Source: Lachnospiraceae bacterium GAM79 (GTDB lineage Bacteria > Bacillota > Clostridia > Lachnospirales > Lachnospiraceae). From it: DNA of 64,000 bases. The DNA is taken from assembly GCA_020735665.1 (NCBI GenBank), contig CP085928.1, positions 2,712,501 through 2,776,500 of the forward strand, written 5' to 3'. Under the pieces are notes generated by a model that was not told the DNA's origin, did not search any database, and saw only the letters and a program-made list of their open reading frames with translations. The first letter of the stretch is position 1, and every line of letters starts with the position of its first letter. Positions 16,493 to 24,778 of the stretch are shown in pieces. The position numbers and the translations under genes are program-made.

Positions 16493-17899
16493 ATGGCAAA
16501 GTTGATCACACCGGAGATTTTTCAGAAGAATACAGCAGAAGATTATTTAAAAGCGGCGATTGATACGGCGGAATGGATCGATACGTTGGCGATTAAGACG
16601 GAATATGGAAGAATCTGGCAGGCGTTGCCGGAAGGACAGGATGGATATCGGGAGGATGTTCCGTTATTTACGCCGAAGAGTATGTATGACGGTTCGGCAG
16701 GTATTGGTATTTTCTTTATTCGGCTGTATGAAGCAACCGGAGACACACGCTGGCTGACTGAGGCGGAGGAAGCGGCGGCGCATATCATTGCAACGAAGGT
16801 TGGAGTGGAATGGTATCAGACGACGCTTCATTCAGAAGTAAAGGGTATTATTCCGGTTCCGGGCTGGGCGGCAGGCCCTTATAATGGTCCGGTTGGTGAG
16901 GCATATTTCCTTGAAGACCTGTATCAGGTGACAGGAAAACAGGAATATCGGGATTATGTATTATATGTTGCGGATGTCCTGCTTGAAGCAGCAGTAACCG
17001 ATGAGAGAGGACTGCATTGGAGTGATCAGGAGGATATCACCGCAGATGGCGGATTTATCGTATTCTTAGATATCCTTTATCGTAAGACCGGTATCAGGAA
17101 ATATCTGGATACCGCATGTGCGGCTGCAGACCGGATCGCACAGGATGCCCTTCCTGCGCCAAATGGTGGAAAGTTCTGGAAGCTGCTTGATCTGTCGATG
17201 ATCGATTTTGAGAAGGATACGACATTCCCGAACTGGTCACATGGAACGACTGGAACGGCATGGATGTTCGCAGCCTTATATCAGGATACAAAGAAAGAGG
17301 AATATCTGGAGCTGGCAAAGGAAGGCCTTACATACGCAATGAATATCGCAGTTGGAGATGAGACCGGACGACTGATCCCATATCAGGATCATCCGGTAAC
17401 AGGTCCGACATATGACAAATATTACCTCAGTACATGTCATGGCCCGGTTGGAAGTACGCTGGCATTTCGTGAATTATATGAGATTACCGGAGAGGAGATC
17501 TACCGGAACTGGACGATCGAATTATCGCGTGGTATCGTCCGTGCCGGTGCGCCGGAGAAACATTCCTGGGGCTTCTGGAACTGCCAGTGCCAGTGCTGTG
17601 GAACAGCAGGTATTCTGGAGCATTTTGCTGCCATGTATGAATATACCGGGGAGAAAGAGTTCTATGATTATATGATCCGTACTGCTGATGTAATGCTTTC
17701 CGATTCAGATCACCGGACACCGGGACTCCGTACCTGGTATGACAGTTGGTGGAGAACGATCCCGACCAGAGTTGTCAGTTATCCGGGACTGTATGTCGGT
17801 GTGGCAGGCTGTGCATCCTCGCTGCTCCGTACCTATGCGGCGCTGACAGGTAAGAAGCTGACTAACCTGTACGAATATCATTTCTTTGAGAAGTTTTAA
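16493..17899 (+). CDS. LanC-like (lanthionine synthetase C family) protein
   Basis: 468 residues with the repeating double-helix hairpins of an alpha/alpha barrel. GxxG-type loops occur at GSAGIGIF (about residue 69), WSHGTTGTAW (about 250), CHGPVGS (about 315) and CCGTAG (about 367). True LanC cyclases bind zinc through a Cys in the second-last loop and a Cys-His in the last. Here the second-last loop is CHG and the last is CCG inside a Cys-rich stretch (NCQCQCCG), so the ligands differ. There is no lantibiotic precursor, LanB or transporter nearby. A stand-alone thioether, thiol-addition or glycan-related role is possible. AAGGAG precedes the ATG. Confidence 0.8.
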   Translation: MAKLITPEIFQKNTAEDYLKAAIDTAEWIDTLAIKTEYGRIWQALPEGQDGYREDVPLFTPKSMYDGSAGIGIFFIRLYEATGDTRWLTEAEEAAAHIIATKVGVEWYQTTLHSEVKGIIPVPGWAAGPYNGPVGEAYFLEDLYQVTGKQEYRDYVLYVADVLLEAAVTDERGLHWSDQEDITADGGFIVFLDILYRKTGIRKYLDTACAAADRIAQDALPAPNGGKFWKLLDLSMIDFEKDTTFPNWSHGTTGTAWMFAALYQDTKKEEYLELAKEGLTYAMNIAVGDETGRLIPYQDHPVTGPTYDKYYLSTCHGPVGSTLAFRELYEITGEEIYRNWTIELSRGIVRAGAPEKHSWGFWNCQCQCCGTAGILEHFAAMYEYTGEKEFYDYMIRTADVMLSDSDHRTPGLRTWYDSWWRTIPTRVVSYPGLYVGVAGCASSLLRTYAALTGKKLTNLYEYHFFEKF

Positions 17900-17925
17900 G
17901 CGGAACCCTTATATAAAAATGTAGA

Positions 17926-18747
17926 TCATGCTTCTATGGCTACAGTGATCTCGGTAATGTAGTCTTGCGGGTCTTCGGCAGTGAAGCTGTCTATAACATT
18001 GTGCTCCAGATATTCAGAGGAAGTATGTATGTTGTGCTCATGTTTAAAGGTCATCAGGCGGTCGTAAGTATCGCCGATCGTATCCCAGTGACCGGTGTGG
18101 TAGGCGGTGAGATATTTTCCTGCAGGCAAGGTATGGACAGGAAGCCCGTAAGGCTTGTTATCTAACAACAGGGCGACATTATCATAGACAGCGTACTTAT
18201 CTGATTCGATATGGGAAGCATGCTGGAAATATGCCATATCATAATCATTTTTAAAAGTAGAACCGACCGTTAGCAGAAGATTGATCAGGTCATCGGTTTT
18301 TCGATACAGTTCAGCATCTGTAGCGGTTGGTGCTTCTGCATAGAGATAGTAGCGTTCCGGGAAGTCAGCAATAAAGATGGCTGTCGGATCGATCTGCATA
18401 GCGAAATGGATCTTGCTCTTTTGCTGCGAGATCCATTTTTCCATGGAGCGTAATTTGGCAATCTCTGTATTGATCTGATGTTCACGTTCTTCTAATATAT
18501 GGAGCATCTTTGCCGGATCACGGTTGGCAAGCTGCTGTTTGATCTCTTTTAACGGCATACCTAGGTCTTTTAATAGAAGGATGGTGTCAAGAATCTCAGT
18601 CTGATAGATCGAATAATAGCGGTAACCATTTGGCTGGGTGAGCTCCGGCTGAAATAAACCGATCTCATCATAATGAAACAGGGTTTCTTTTGTTATTCGC
18701 ATGATCCTGGCGAACTCGCCGGTCGTCATATATATCTTTTTATTCAT
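17926..18747 (-). CDS. MerR-family regulator with GyrI-like effector domain
   Basis: 273 residues. The N-terminal MerR winged helix (TTGEFARIMRITKETLFHYD, then NGYRYYS) is followed by a coiled-coil linker (about 75-115) and a C-terminal GyrI/effector-binding domain. The layout matches BmrR/BltR regulators that sense drugs and switch on efflux pumps. It is divergent from a MATE pump, with a MerR-type operator-promoter between them. Confidence 0.9.
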   Translation of the reverse strand: MNKKIYMTTGEFARIMRITKETLFHYDEIGLFQPELTQPNGYRYYSIYQTEILDTILLLKDLGMPLKEIKQQLANRDPAKMLHILEEREHQINTEIAKLRSMEKWISQQKSKIHFAMQIDPTAIFIADFPERYYLYAEAPTATDAELYRKTDDLINLLLTVGSTFKNDYDMAYFQHASHIESDKYAVYDNVALLLDNKPYGLPVHTLPAGKYLTAYHTGHWDTIGDTYDRLMTFKHEHNIHTSSEYLEHNVIDSFTAEDPQDYITEITVAIEA

Positions 18748-18777
18748 TTGAATTTCCTTTCATTTTCAAAATTACAC

Positions 18778-18808
18778 TTGACTATAGGGTTACCCTATAG
18801 TATATGCT
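18778..18808 (+). promoter_or_regulatory. MerR-type promoter with perfect palindromic operator
   Basis: TTGACT (18778-18783) and TATGCT (18803-18808) are separated by 19 bp, the long spacer characteristic of MerR-activated promoters. The spacer carries the perfect palindrome ACTATAGGG-TTA-CCCTATAGT (18781-18801). It should drive the MATE gene and be bound by the divergent MerR protein. Confidence 0.9.
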
Positions 18809-18857
18809 TGGCTTTGTCAATTAGAAAAGTGTTATAAAACGGAGAGGACTTGTTAAA

Positions 18858-20198
18858 ATGGGTAAATCATTAAATCGTCGCATTACGCCATGGTCGCTGC
18901 TGAGTTTTGCGGCACCGTCAATCATCATGATGGTATTTATGTCGTTGTATACAATCGTGGATGGTATCTTTGTATCCCGATTTGTCGGAAGTAATGCATT
19001 ATCATCGTTAAATATCGTATATCCCGTAGTAAATGTGGCAATCGCCATTGCCATGATGCTGGCATCGGGTGGAAATGCGATCATTAGCAAATATCTTGGA
19101 GAGGAAAATAAAAAGAGAGCATGTGAGAGCCTGACTCAGTTTGTCACGGTATGTATTCTGGTCAGTCTTGTGATCGTGGTGATCAGTCAGGTGTTCCTGA
19201 CAGAGATATCCAGACTGCTGGGTTCCAATGAAGTGCTTCTGGCAGACTGTAAAAGTTATCTGGGAATGGTGAGCTTATTCATTCCTGCCTGTATGCTGCA
19301 AACGTTGTTTCAGATGTATCTGGTCACAGCGGGACGGCCAACGATGGGCTTGCTGCTTATGATCGGTGCAGGTATTGTAAATGCTGTTCTTGATTACGTA
19401 TTGATCGTGATCTGTGATATGGGAGTTGCAGGTGCGGCACTTGCAACAGGAATCGGTCAGTGCATTCCCGCGATTGCCGGACTTGTATTTTTCATGTTCT
19501 CCAAAGGTGAGCTTCGGTTTACCGGATTCAAGCTTTCCTTGCGGGAGCTTGGACATGCCTGCTATAACGGTTCTTCAGAGATGGTATCAGAGCTTTCAAA
19601 TTCTGTTGTAACGGTATTGTTCAATCTTGTTCTGATGCGGCTTGCAGGAGAAGCCGGAGTTGCGGCTATCTCAATTCTGCTGTATGGACAATTTTTATTC
19701 AATGCATTCTATTTGGGATTTACAATCGGGATCAGTCCGATCGTTGGGTTCCAGTATGGCGCAAAGGATAAGAAAAAACTTCGGAGTATTTATAAGATTG
19801 CGTTCCTTTTTGTGGCGGTATCGGCGGTTATTCTGACGGTTATTGCAGAGGTGCTTGCGACCTGGATCATTACGGTATTCACACATGACCCGGCAACATT
19901 TGAACTGGCGGAGATCGGATTCAAGATTTTTGCGATCAATTTCCTGTTCAGCGGGTTGAATATTACATCCTCCGGCTTCTTCACTGCCCTTTCAAATGGT
20001 AAGGTGTCGGCGATCATTTCATTCAGCCGGACATTTATCTTTACGGTGTTAAGTCTTCTGATCCTGCCGCATTTCCTTAAGATCTATGGAGCGTGGCTGG
20101 CTGTACCGATCGCGGAAGCGGTGACGCTTCTTGTGACTGTGCCGTTTCATAAGGTGTATTTTATTGGCAAGGGGGAGAAGAATTATTTGAGAGGATAG
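18858..20198 (+). CDS. MATE-family multidrug efflux transporter
   Basis: 446 residues with about 12 membrane helices in two homologous halves. Family features include FAAPSIIMMVFMSLYTIVDG near the N-terminus and GGNAIISKYLGEEN after helix 2. The second half starts at about residue 230 and contains FTIGISPIVGFQYGAK. It probably exports cationic drugs with Na+ or H+. Control by the divergent MerR protein is strongly suggested by the promoter between them. Confidence 0.93.
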   Translation: MGKSLNRRITPWSLLSFAAPSIIMMVFMSLYTIVDGIFVSRFVGSNALSSLNIVYPVVNVAIAIAMMLASGGNAIISKYLGEENKKRACESLTQFVTVCILVSLVIVVISQVFLTEISRLLGSNEVLLADCKSYLGMVSLFIPACMLQTLFQMYLVTAGRPTMGLLLMIGAGIVNAVLDYVLIVICDMGVAGAALATGIGQCIPAIAGLVFFMFSKGELRFTGFKLSLRELGHACYNGSSEMVSELSNSVVTVLFNLVLMRLAGEAGVAAISILLYGQFLFNAFYLGFTIGISPIVGFQYGAKDKKKLRSIYKIAFLFVAVSAVILTVIAEVLATWIITVFTHDPATFELAEIGFKIFAINFLFSGLNITSSGFFTALSNGKVSAIISFSRTFIFTVLSLLILPHFLKIYGAWLAVPIAEAVTLLVTVPFHKVYFIGKGEKNYLRG

Positions 20199-20355
20199 AT
20201 GAATTCTTTTAGACAGTTGCTTTTTAGATTCGTATTGGTATTGTAGTTGATTCAGCATAATCTTTACACGCGGTTCCGATTCTGTTATAAATAAACTTGG
20301 AGAATTCAAATGGAATTTGAATGGTTGACTATATATGGAAGGGACAGGTGAAAAT

Positions 20356-21729
20356 ATGTTTTGTAGTAATTGTGGATGTGAATTACAGGATGGTTGGTCG
20401 GTGTGTCCGAATTGTGGTATGCGGATAGAAGAAGAGGGGCGGACTTCACAGATGAATGTGGGAACGAATCAATATGATCCGAATTCAGTACAGATGCAGG
20501 GGCAACCTTTACGATCGCAACCGCCACAGAAACCATCTTCGGGTGGTTTATCGGGATGGAAGAAATGGTTGTTGATCGTTGTGGGGATTGCTGTATTAAC
20601 AGTGATTGTAGGATTTGTGGTTTATAAAGTCGAAAGCAAGTTATCTGATAATAGAAGAGATGCAGATAAGACTGTAGAGACCACGGAAGCGACGGAGCAG
20701 GAAGATACGCAGGTATCAACCGGGCAGGATACAGAAGTGACAACAGAGAGTGTAGTATCGGAGGAGTCAGATGATACGAAAGCGCCATATTCGGCAGATA
20801 TGGTTGTAGATTCGAATATTTCTACCCAGGTTCAGTGTGAGGGCTATACGGCAGTATATCATTTACCTCATATCAATTATGAGGGAGATGCGTGTGGCAA
20901 TGTGAATGAGCAGATCGAGAAGCTTGGAAAAAATTATATGAATGAGGATGGAAATGTCTGTATAGGAATCGGCTATAAATGGGCTGTGTATGGAGACATA
21001 TTATCTCTGCTGGTATCGGTTGATTTTGACTGGGATGCGACGGAATACACGATCTACAACATCAATCTGAAAAAGGATGTCATGTTATCAGAGGACGATC
21101 TGCTTGGAGCAGTAAATCTGGATATTTCGGCATATGAAAGCGCGGTAAGAAATGCGTTGGATCAGTATTTCTGGTCATTATATGGCGAAGATAATAAATC
21201 AGATGAGGCGTTGAATGAGACTTATAATCAGACAATCGCAGATTCAAATATCAAGGATGCAGTACCTTATATCAATAAAGATGGCGTATTATGTGTCTCA
21301 GCGAAGATTTATTCTATCGCAGGTGCCAATTACTATTATCATATGGTAGAGGTACAGGAGCTTGAAGATTCCTGTACATTCAGCGGAGAAAGTGCAGAGT
21401 ATGATTCAAATGCAAATGTAGATTACAGTGCAAATGAAATTCAGACTTCAGATGACTATATTCTGCCAAACAGTGATTCGGAATACATATCGGACAGTGA
21501 TCTGGATGGTCTGACAGCAGATGAATGTCGTCTTGCGCTCAATGAAATATATGCTCGTCACGGAAGAAAGTTTAATGATCCGGATTACCGGGCATATTTC
21601 AATTCCAAGAGCTGGTACAATGGAACAATCGATCCGGATGATTTTGACGATACCGCTTTATTTAATAAATATGAGATTGCAAATAGAGACTATATCATCG
21701 ACTATGAGAAGCGGATGGGATATAAGTAG
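20356..21729 (+). CDS. Zinc-ribbon, single-TM protein with C-terminal YARHG domain
   Basis: About 457 residues. An N-terminal zinc ribbon (CSNCGCELQDGWSVCPNCG) is followed by one membrane helix (WLLIVVGIAVLTVIVGFVVY, about residues 75-94), a Thr/Glu-rich linker, a DUF3298-like beta-rich region and a C-terminal YARHG domain (EIYARHGRKFNDPDY, SWYNGTIDPDDF). The start at 20356 (MFCSNCG) is preferred because AGGTGA precedes it. The YARHG domain is extracellular and common in Clostridia; its role is unknown. Its last 35 bp overlap the convergent arginase-like gene. Confidence 0.8.
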   Translation: MFCSNCGCELQDGWSVCPNCGMRIEEEGRTSQMNVGTNQYDPNSVQMQGQPLRSQPPQKPSSGGLSGWKKWLLIVVGIAVLTVIVGFVVYKVESKLSDNRRDADKTVETTEATEQEDTQVSTGQDTEVTTESVVSEESDDTKAPYSADMVVDSNISTQVQCEGYTAVYHLPHINYEGDACGNVNEQIEKLGKNYMNEDGNVCIGIGYKWAVYGDILSLLVSVDFDWDATEYTIYNINLKKDVMLSEDDLLGAVNLDISAYESAVRNALDQYFWSLYGEDNKSDEALNETYNQTIADSNIKDAVPYINKDGVLCVSAKIYSIAGANYYYHMVEVQELEDSCTFSGESAEYDSNANVDYSANEIQTSDDYILPNSDSEYISDSDLDGLTADECRLALNEIYARHGRKFNDPDYRAYFNSKSWYNGTIDPDDFDDTALFNKYEIANRDYIIDYEKRMGYK

Positions 21730-22486
21730 AAATATGCGATCGGATGAAGTCCGCCAATTCATGATTTATCCGTTCGTTCTTTTCTTCGGCTTCCATATAT
21801 TCCGGTAGTGGCAGATCCGGCTGACATTCACCGCAGATGTCGATGCCGCATATGGTTTCACGGCTTAAGATAATGCCAAGCAGATGTTCCAACATGTCAA
21901 GCGTCATGTTACCCTGATTCCAGTTGGTTTCCGTGAAACGAGTGGAGAGAACATCTTTATCAATAGAAATATAAAATGGAACACCTGAAAGGATGTCAGT
22001 TGATTTCCTTTGGGCAGTTCCATTTTTTAATTCTTCAGCGGAAAAAGTCAGAAGGCGATCTTTGCGTATCGCATCAATCTGAGAAATATCGGTTGCATCC
22101 GGTCCGATCAGAATTAACTGCTTCAGATTCGGATTCTGATCCAGAACAAGACCCGCCCAATCGCCACAGCTCATCATTTCGTTAACGAGTGGCTGCTGCA
22201 TATCTGTATGGTGGTCGAATACTACGAGCGAGAATGGTTGTTTGATCTGGTCGGTGGTTATCTTTGTTATATAATGAAAATTTCCGGAATCAATAAAATG
22301 AATACCTTTAGTGCCATACGGCATGATTCGTTTCTGAATCTCGGCAGCAGCTTCATCTGAACAATACAGATCACAGCCATTGATGTCAGAGCAGTCGATC
22401 CAGTGAAACTGCGAGTTGTTCTTCATATTTTCATCACAGTATACATGTGTAAAATCCAGAATGTAGTTTTTTGGTTTGTTGTTCAT
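21695..22486 (-). CDS. Arginase/ureohydrolase-fold protein
   Basis: About 263 residues from ATG 22486 (MNNKPKNY). Metal-site motifs resemble the arginase family: FDHHTDMQQ replaces DAHxD, ISIDKDVLS corresponds to SxDxDxxDP, and GIDICGECQPD follows. The first metal motif GGDH is replaced by FIDSGNFHY. It may bind Mn2+ and act on a guanidino or amide substrate, but the changes make arginase activity itself doubtful. It converges on and overlaps the YARHG gene by 35 bp. Confidence 0.65.
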   Translation of the reverse strand: MNNKPKNYILDFTHVYCDENMKNNSQFHWIDCSDINGCDLYCSDEAAAEIQKRIMPYGTKGIHFIDSGNFHYITKITTDQIKQPFSLVVFDHHTDMQQPLVNEMMSCGDWAGLVLDQNPNLKQLILIGPDATDISQIDAIRKDRLLTFSAEELKNGTAQRKSTDILSGVPFYISIDKDVLSTRFTETNWNQGNMTLDMLEHLLGIILSRETICGIDICGECQPDLPLPEYMEAEEKNERINHELADFIRSHISTYIPSASHSR

Positions 22487-22502
22487 TATCAAAACTTCTT
22501 TC

Positions 22503-22708
22503 TTCAATGCATTCCGCAAAATCAGCACCCTTGCAAGCAAGCGATTTTGCGTTCATTATATCGTGAGCATAGCTCGCTCAATGCATTCGAAAAATCGCCC
22601 TTGCAAGCAAGCGATTTTTCATCATTATATCATGTGCTTCGCACATTCTATGCATTCCGCAAAATCAGCATCCTTGCGAGCAAATAATTTTGCGTTCATT
22701 ATATCATG
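22503..22708. repeat. Array of three palindromic repeats (family C)
   Basis: Three units of 60-75 bp run from AATGCATTC to TTCATTATATC. Each has an inner stem: CGCAAAATC/GATTTTGCG in units 1 and 3 and GAAAAATCGC/GCGATTTTTC in unit 2. The unit 2 stem differs, but both arms changed together. Linkers contain small hairpins (GAGCATAGCTC, TGTGCTTCGCACA). They precede the start of the minus-strand arginase-like gene. Confidence 0.75.
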
Positions 22709-22726
22709 GTTCATAAATAATGTACA

Positions 22727-22822
22727 AACCTTGTATAAACGGACAAAAATATAAAAATAACCTTGTATAAACGGACAAAAATGCAAAAATAACCTTGTAT
22801 AAACGGACGAAGATATGGCATA
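22727..22822 (+). repeat. Three tandem 32-bp repeats with promoter-like -35 hexamers
   Basis: Units at 22727, 22759 and 22791 each start AACCTTGTATAAACGGAC. The third merges into a possible promoter, TTGTAT (22794-22799) with CATAAT about 18 bp later, ahead of the DUF4143 ATPase. The tandem TTGTAT boxes could be regulator sites or duplicated promoters. Confidence 0.75.
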
Positions 22823-22853
22823 ATATATATGAAAATATGAAAGAAGGTGTAGA

Positions 22854-24212
22854 ATGAGAAGAAAAATAAAAAATGATATTTTGAATTTTTTGAATCAGGA
22901 TGCAAAAAAGAAGGCTTTGCTTGTTACTGGAGCCAGACAGATCGGTAAAACATATATAATTAGAGAATGTATAAAGGAAACCACAGCTTCTTTTGTTGAA
23001 ATCAATTTTATTGAGAATAAAGAGGCAAAAAAATTATTTTCGGATTTTAAAAATACACGCGATTTTTTGCTCAGATTATCGGCATTTACAGAAGGTGAAT
23101 TAATAAAAGGTGAAACGATTATTTTTTTGGATGAGGTACAGGAGTGTAAGGAGATAGTTACGGCGATAAAATTTTTGGTTGAAGAAGGAAATTATAAATA
23201 TGTATTAAGTGGTTCTCTTCTTGGTGTTGAATTAAAGGATATTCGATCAATTCCTGTCGGATATTTGCAGGTTATAGAAATGTATCCTATGGATTTTGAA
23301 GAGTTCTGTATGGCAAACAATGTGAGCCAACGGATATTGGACTCATTAAAGGATTGCTTTATAAACAAAAAAGTCGTAGATGAAGTTGTACATGAAAAAA
23401 TGTTGGAATTATTTCGCTTATATTTGATCGTTGGCGGAATGCCAGAGGTGGTTAAGCAATATATTGATACAAATAATCTTCAGAATGTTATTGATTTGCA
23501 AAGCCAGATTATAATGCAATATAAAAAAGATATTGCTAAGTATGATCCGGAAAGCAAGTTATATTTGGAAGACATATTTGATCTGATTCCAAGTGAATTG
23601 AACAATAAGAATAAACGATTTATTATGAAAAATCTTAATGAAAATTTTAAGCTTTCCAGATATGAGAATAGTTTTATATGGCTGAAGGATGCAGGGGTTG
23701 CGCTTCCGGTATTTTGTATATCGGAACCCATGTTACCGTTGCTTATATCCAAATCGACTAATTTATTTAAGTTGTTTCTTGCAGATGTAGGACTTCTTAC
23801 AGCCATGTATGCAAATGGAATTCAAAAGAAAATGTTGATGAATGAGCTCAATATAAATTATGGTGCAATATATGAAAATGTTGTTGCACAGGAGTTAAAA
23901 TGTCATGGATTTAATTTGTTTTATTATAACAATAATCGATCTGGAGAATTAGATTTTATTATCGAATATGAAGATTGCGTATTGCCTATTGAGATAAAAT
24001 CAGGAAAAGATTATGAAAGACATGTGGCTCTTAATAATTGCATGAAAAATCCTAGATATAATATTCATGAGGCGTTTGTTTTCTGTAATGGTAATGTAAA
24101 TAAAAAAGACAATATTATATATTATCCTATTTATATGGTAACATTTTTGAATAAGGAAAAAAAACTGGGAGATATGCTATATAAGCTTGATCTAAGCGCA
24201 TTAATAGAATAA
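22854..24212 (+). CDS. AAA ATPase with C-terminal DUF4143 domain
   Basis: 452 residues. An N-terminal AAA_14 domain has Walker A GARQIGKTYIIREC and Walker B IIFLDEVQE. The C-terminal DUF4143 region has the nuclease-like GELDFIIEYEDCVLPIEIKSG, which contains the D...ExK pattern of PD-(D/E)XK folds. The gene is visibly more AT-rich than its neighbours and sits beside two repeat arrays, which suggests horizontal gain. These ATPases are widespread orphan genes of accessory regions; function unknown. Confidence 0.85.
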   Translation: MRRKIKNDILNFLNQDAKKKALLVTGARQIGKTYIIRECIKETTASFVEINFIENKEAKKLFSDFKNTRDFLLRLSAFTEGELIKGETIIFLDEVQECKEIVTAIKFLVEEGNYKYVLSGSLLGVELKDIRSIPVGYLQVIEMYPMDFEEFCMANNVSQRILDSLKDCFINKKVVDEVVHEKMLELFRLYLIVGGMPEVVKQYIDTNNLQNVIDLQSQIIMQYKKDIAKYDPESKLYLEDIFDLIPSELNNKNKRFIMKNLNENFKLSRYENSFIWLKDAGVALPVFCISEPMLPLLISKSTNLFKLFLADVGLLTAMYANGIQKKMLMNELNINYGAIYENVVAQELKCHGFNLFYYNNNRSGELDFIIEYEDCVLPIEIKSGKDYERHVALNNCMKNPRYNIHEAFVFCNGNVNKKDNIIYYPIYMVTFLNKEKKLGDMLYKLDLSALIE

Positions 24213-24242
24213 AAATAATTCTATGTTCATTCCATCAGATAG

Positions 24243-24271
24243 ACATACACAAAAATTCCTCTGCATACATT
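24243..24271 (+). promoter_or_regulatory. Candidate sigma-E promoter of spoIIID inside a terminator
   Basis: CATACATT (24264-24271) matches the sigma-E -10 consensus, and ACATACA (24243-24249) about 14 bp upstream resembles the -35. The -10 lies in the distal 5' arm and loop of the hairpin at 24251-24300, so transcription would begin after the left arm. SpoIIID is sigma-E dependent in B. subtilis. Confidence 0.5.
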
Positions 24272-24302
24272 GTAAAAATGAGATTTGCAGGGGAATTTTT
24301 TT
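24251..24302 (+). terminator. Intrinsic terminator overlapping the spoIIID ribosome site
   Basis: AAAAATTCCTCTGCA (24251-24265) pairs with TGCAGGGGAATTTTT (24286-24300) with one G-T wobble, and the T run follows. It should terminate the upstream ATPase transcript. The spoIIID ribosome site (AGGGG, 24289-24293) is in the right arm. Confidence 0.75.
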
Positions 24303-24570
24303 GAGAGATTATATTGAAGAAAGAGCAGAAGAAATTGGACAATATATCGTGGAAAGCGGAGCGACTGTCCGGCAGACGGCAAAGAAATTCGGAGTAAGTA
24401 AAAGTACGGTACATAAAGATGTGACGGAACGGCTGGTGAAGATCAATCCATTTCTGGCGGCAAGGATCCGGGTCGTTTTGGATGTGAATAAAGCAGAGCG
24501 GCACATCAGGGGAGGAATGGCAACGAAAGAGAAATATCTGCATGAACGGGAAGAACAAGAGGTGCAATGA
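24301..24570 (+). CDS. spoIIID: Sporulation transcription factor SpoIIID
   Basis: 89 residues from a TTG start (LRDYIEERAEEIGQYIVE), matching B. subtilis SpoIIID (93 aa) along its length: GVSKSTVHKDVTERL, KINPFLAARI and RHIRGGMATKEKY are conserved, with a helix-turn-helix at about 22-42. It is a mother-cell regulator that acts after sigma-E and before sigma-K. The TTG at 24301 has AGGGG 7 nt upstream. That ribosome site is hidden in readthrough RNA by the terminator stem but free in RNA starting within the loop. Confidence 0.93.
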   Translation: MRDYIEERAEEIGQYIVESGATVRQTAKKFGVSKSTVHKDVTERLVKINPFLAARIRVVLDVNKAERHIRGGMATKEKYLHEREEQEVQ

Positions 24571-24638
24571 ATAAAAATATTTGCATAGATCGGTATAAGG
24601 CGAAAAGATATGGAGTCAGAAGATGACATGATGACGCA

Positions 24639-24673
24639 GAGAGGCAATTTGAAAAAGATTGCTTCTCTTTTTT
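24639..24673 (+). terminator. Intrinsic terminator after spoIIID
   Basis: GAGAGGCAAT and ATTGCTTCTC form the stem, followed by TTTTTT. Confidence 0.85.
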
Positions 24674-24778
24674 AGTTTACTTGTGTTATCAGATGAGATT
24701 GGTTAAAATGAAAAATAGATATAACGAGGAGAATGTACGAGAATAAGGGGTAAAAGATAGTTAACGGAGGCGATTACA

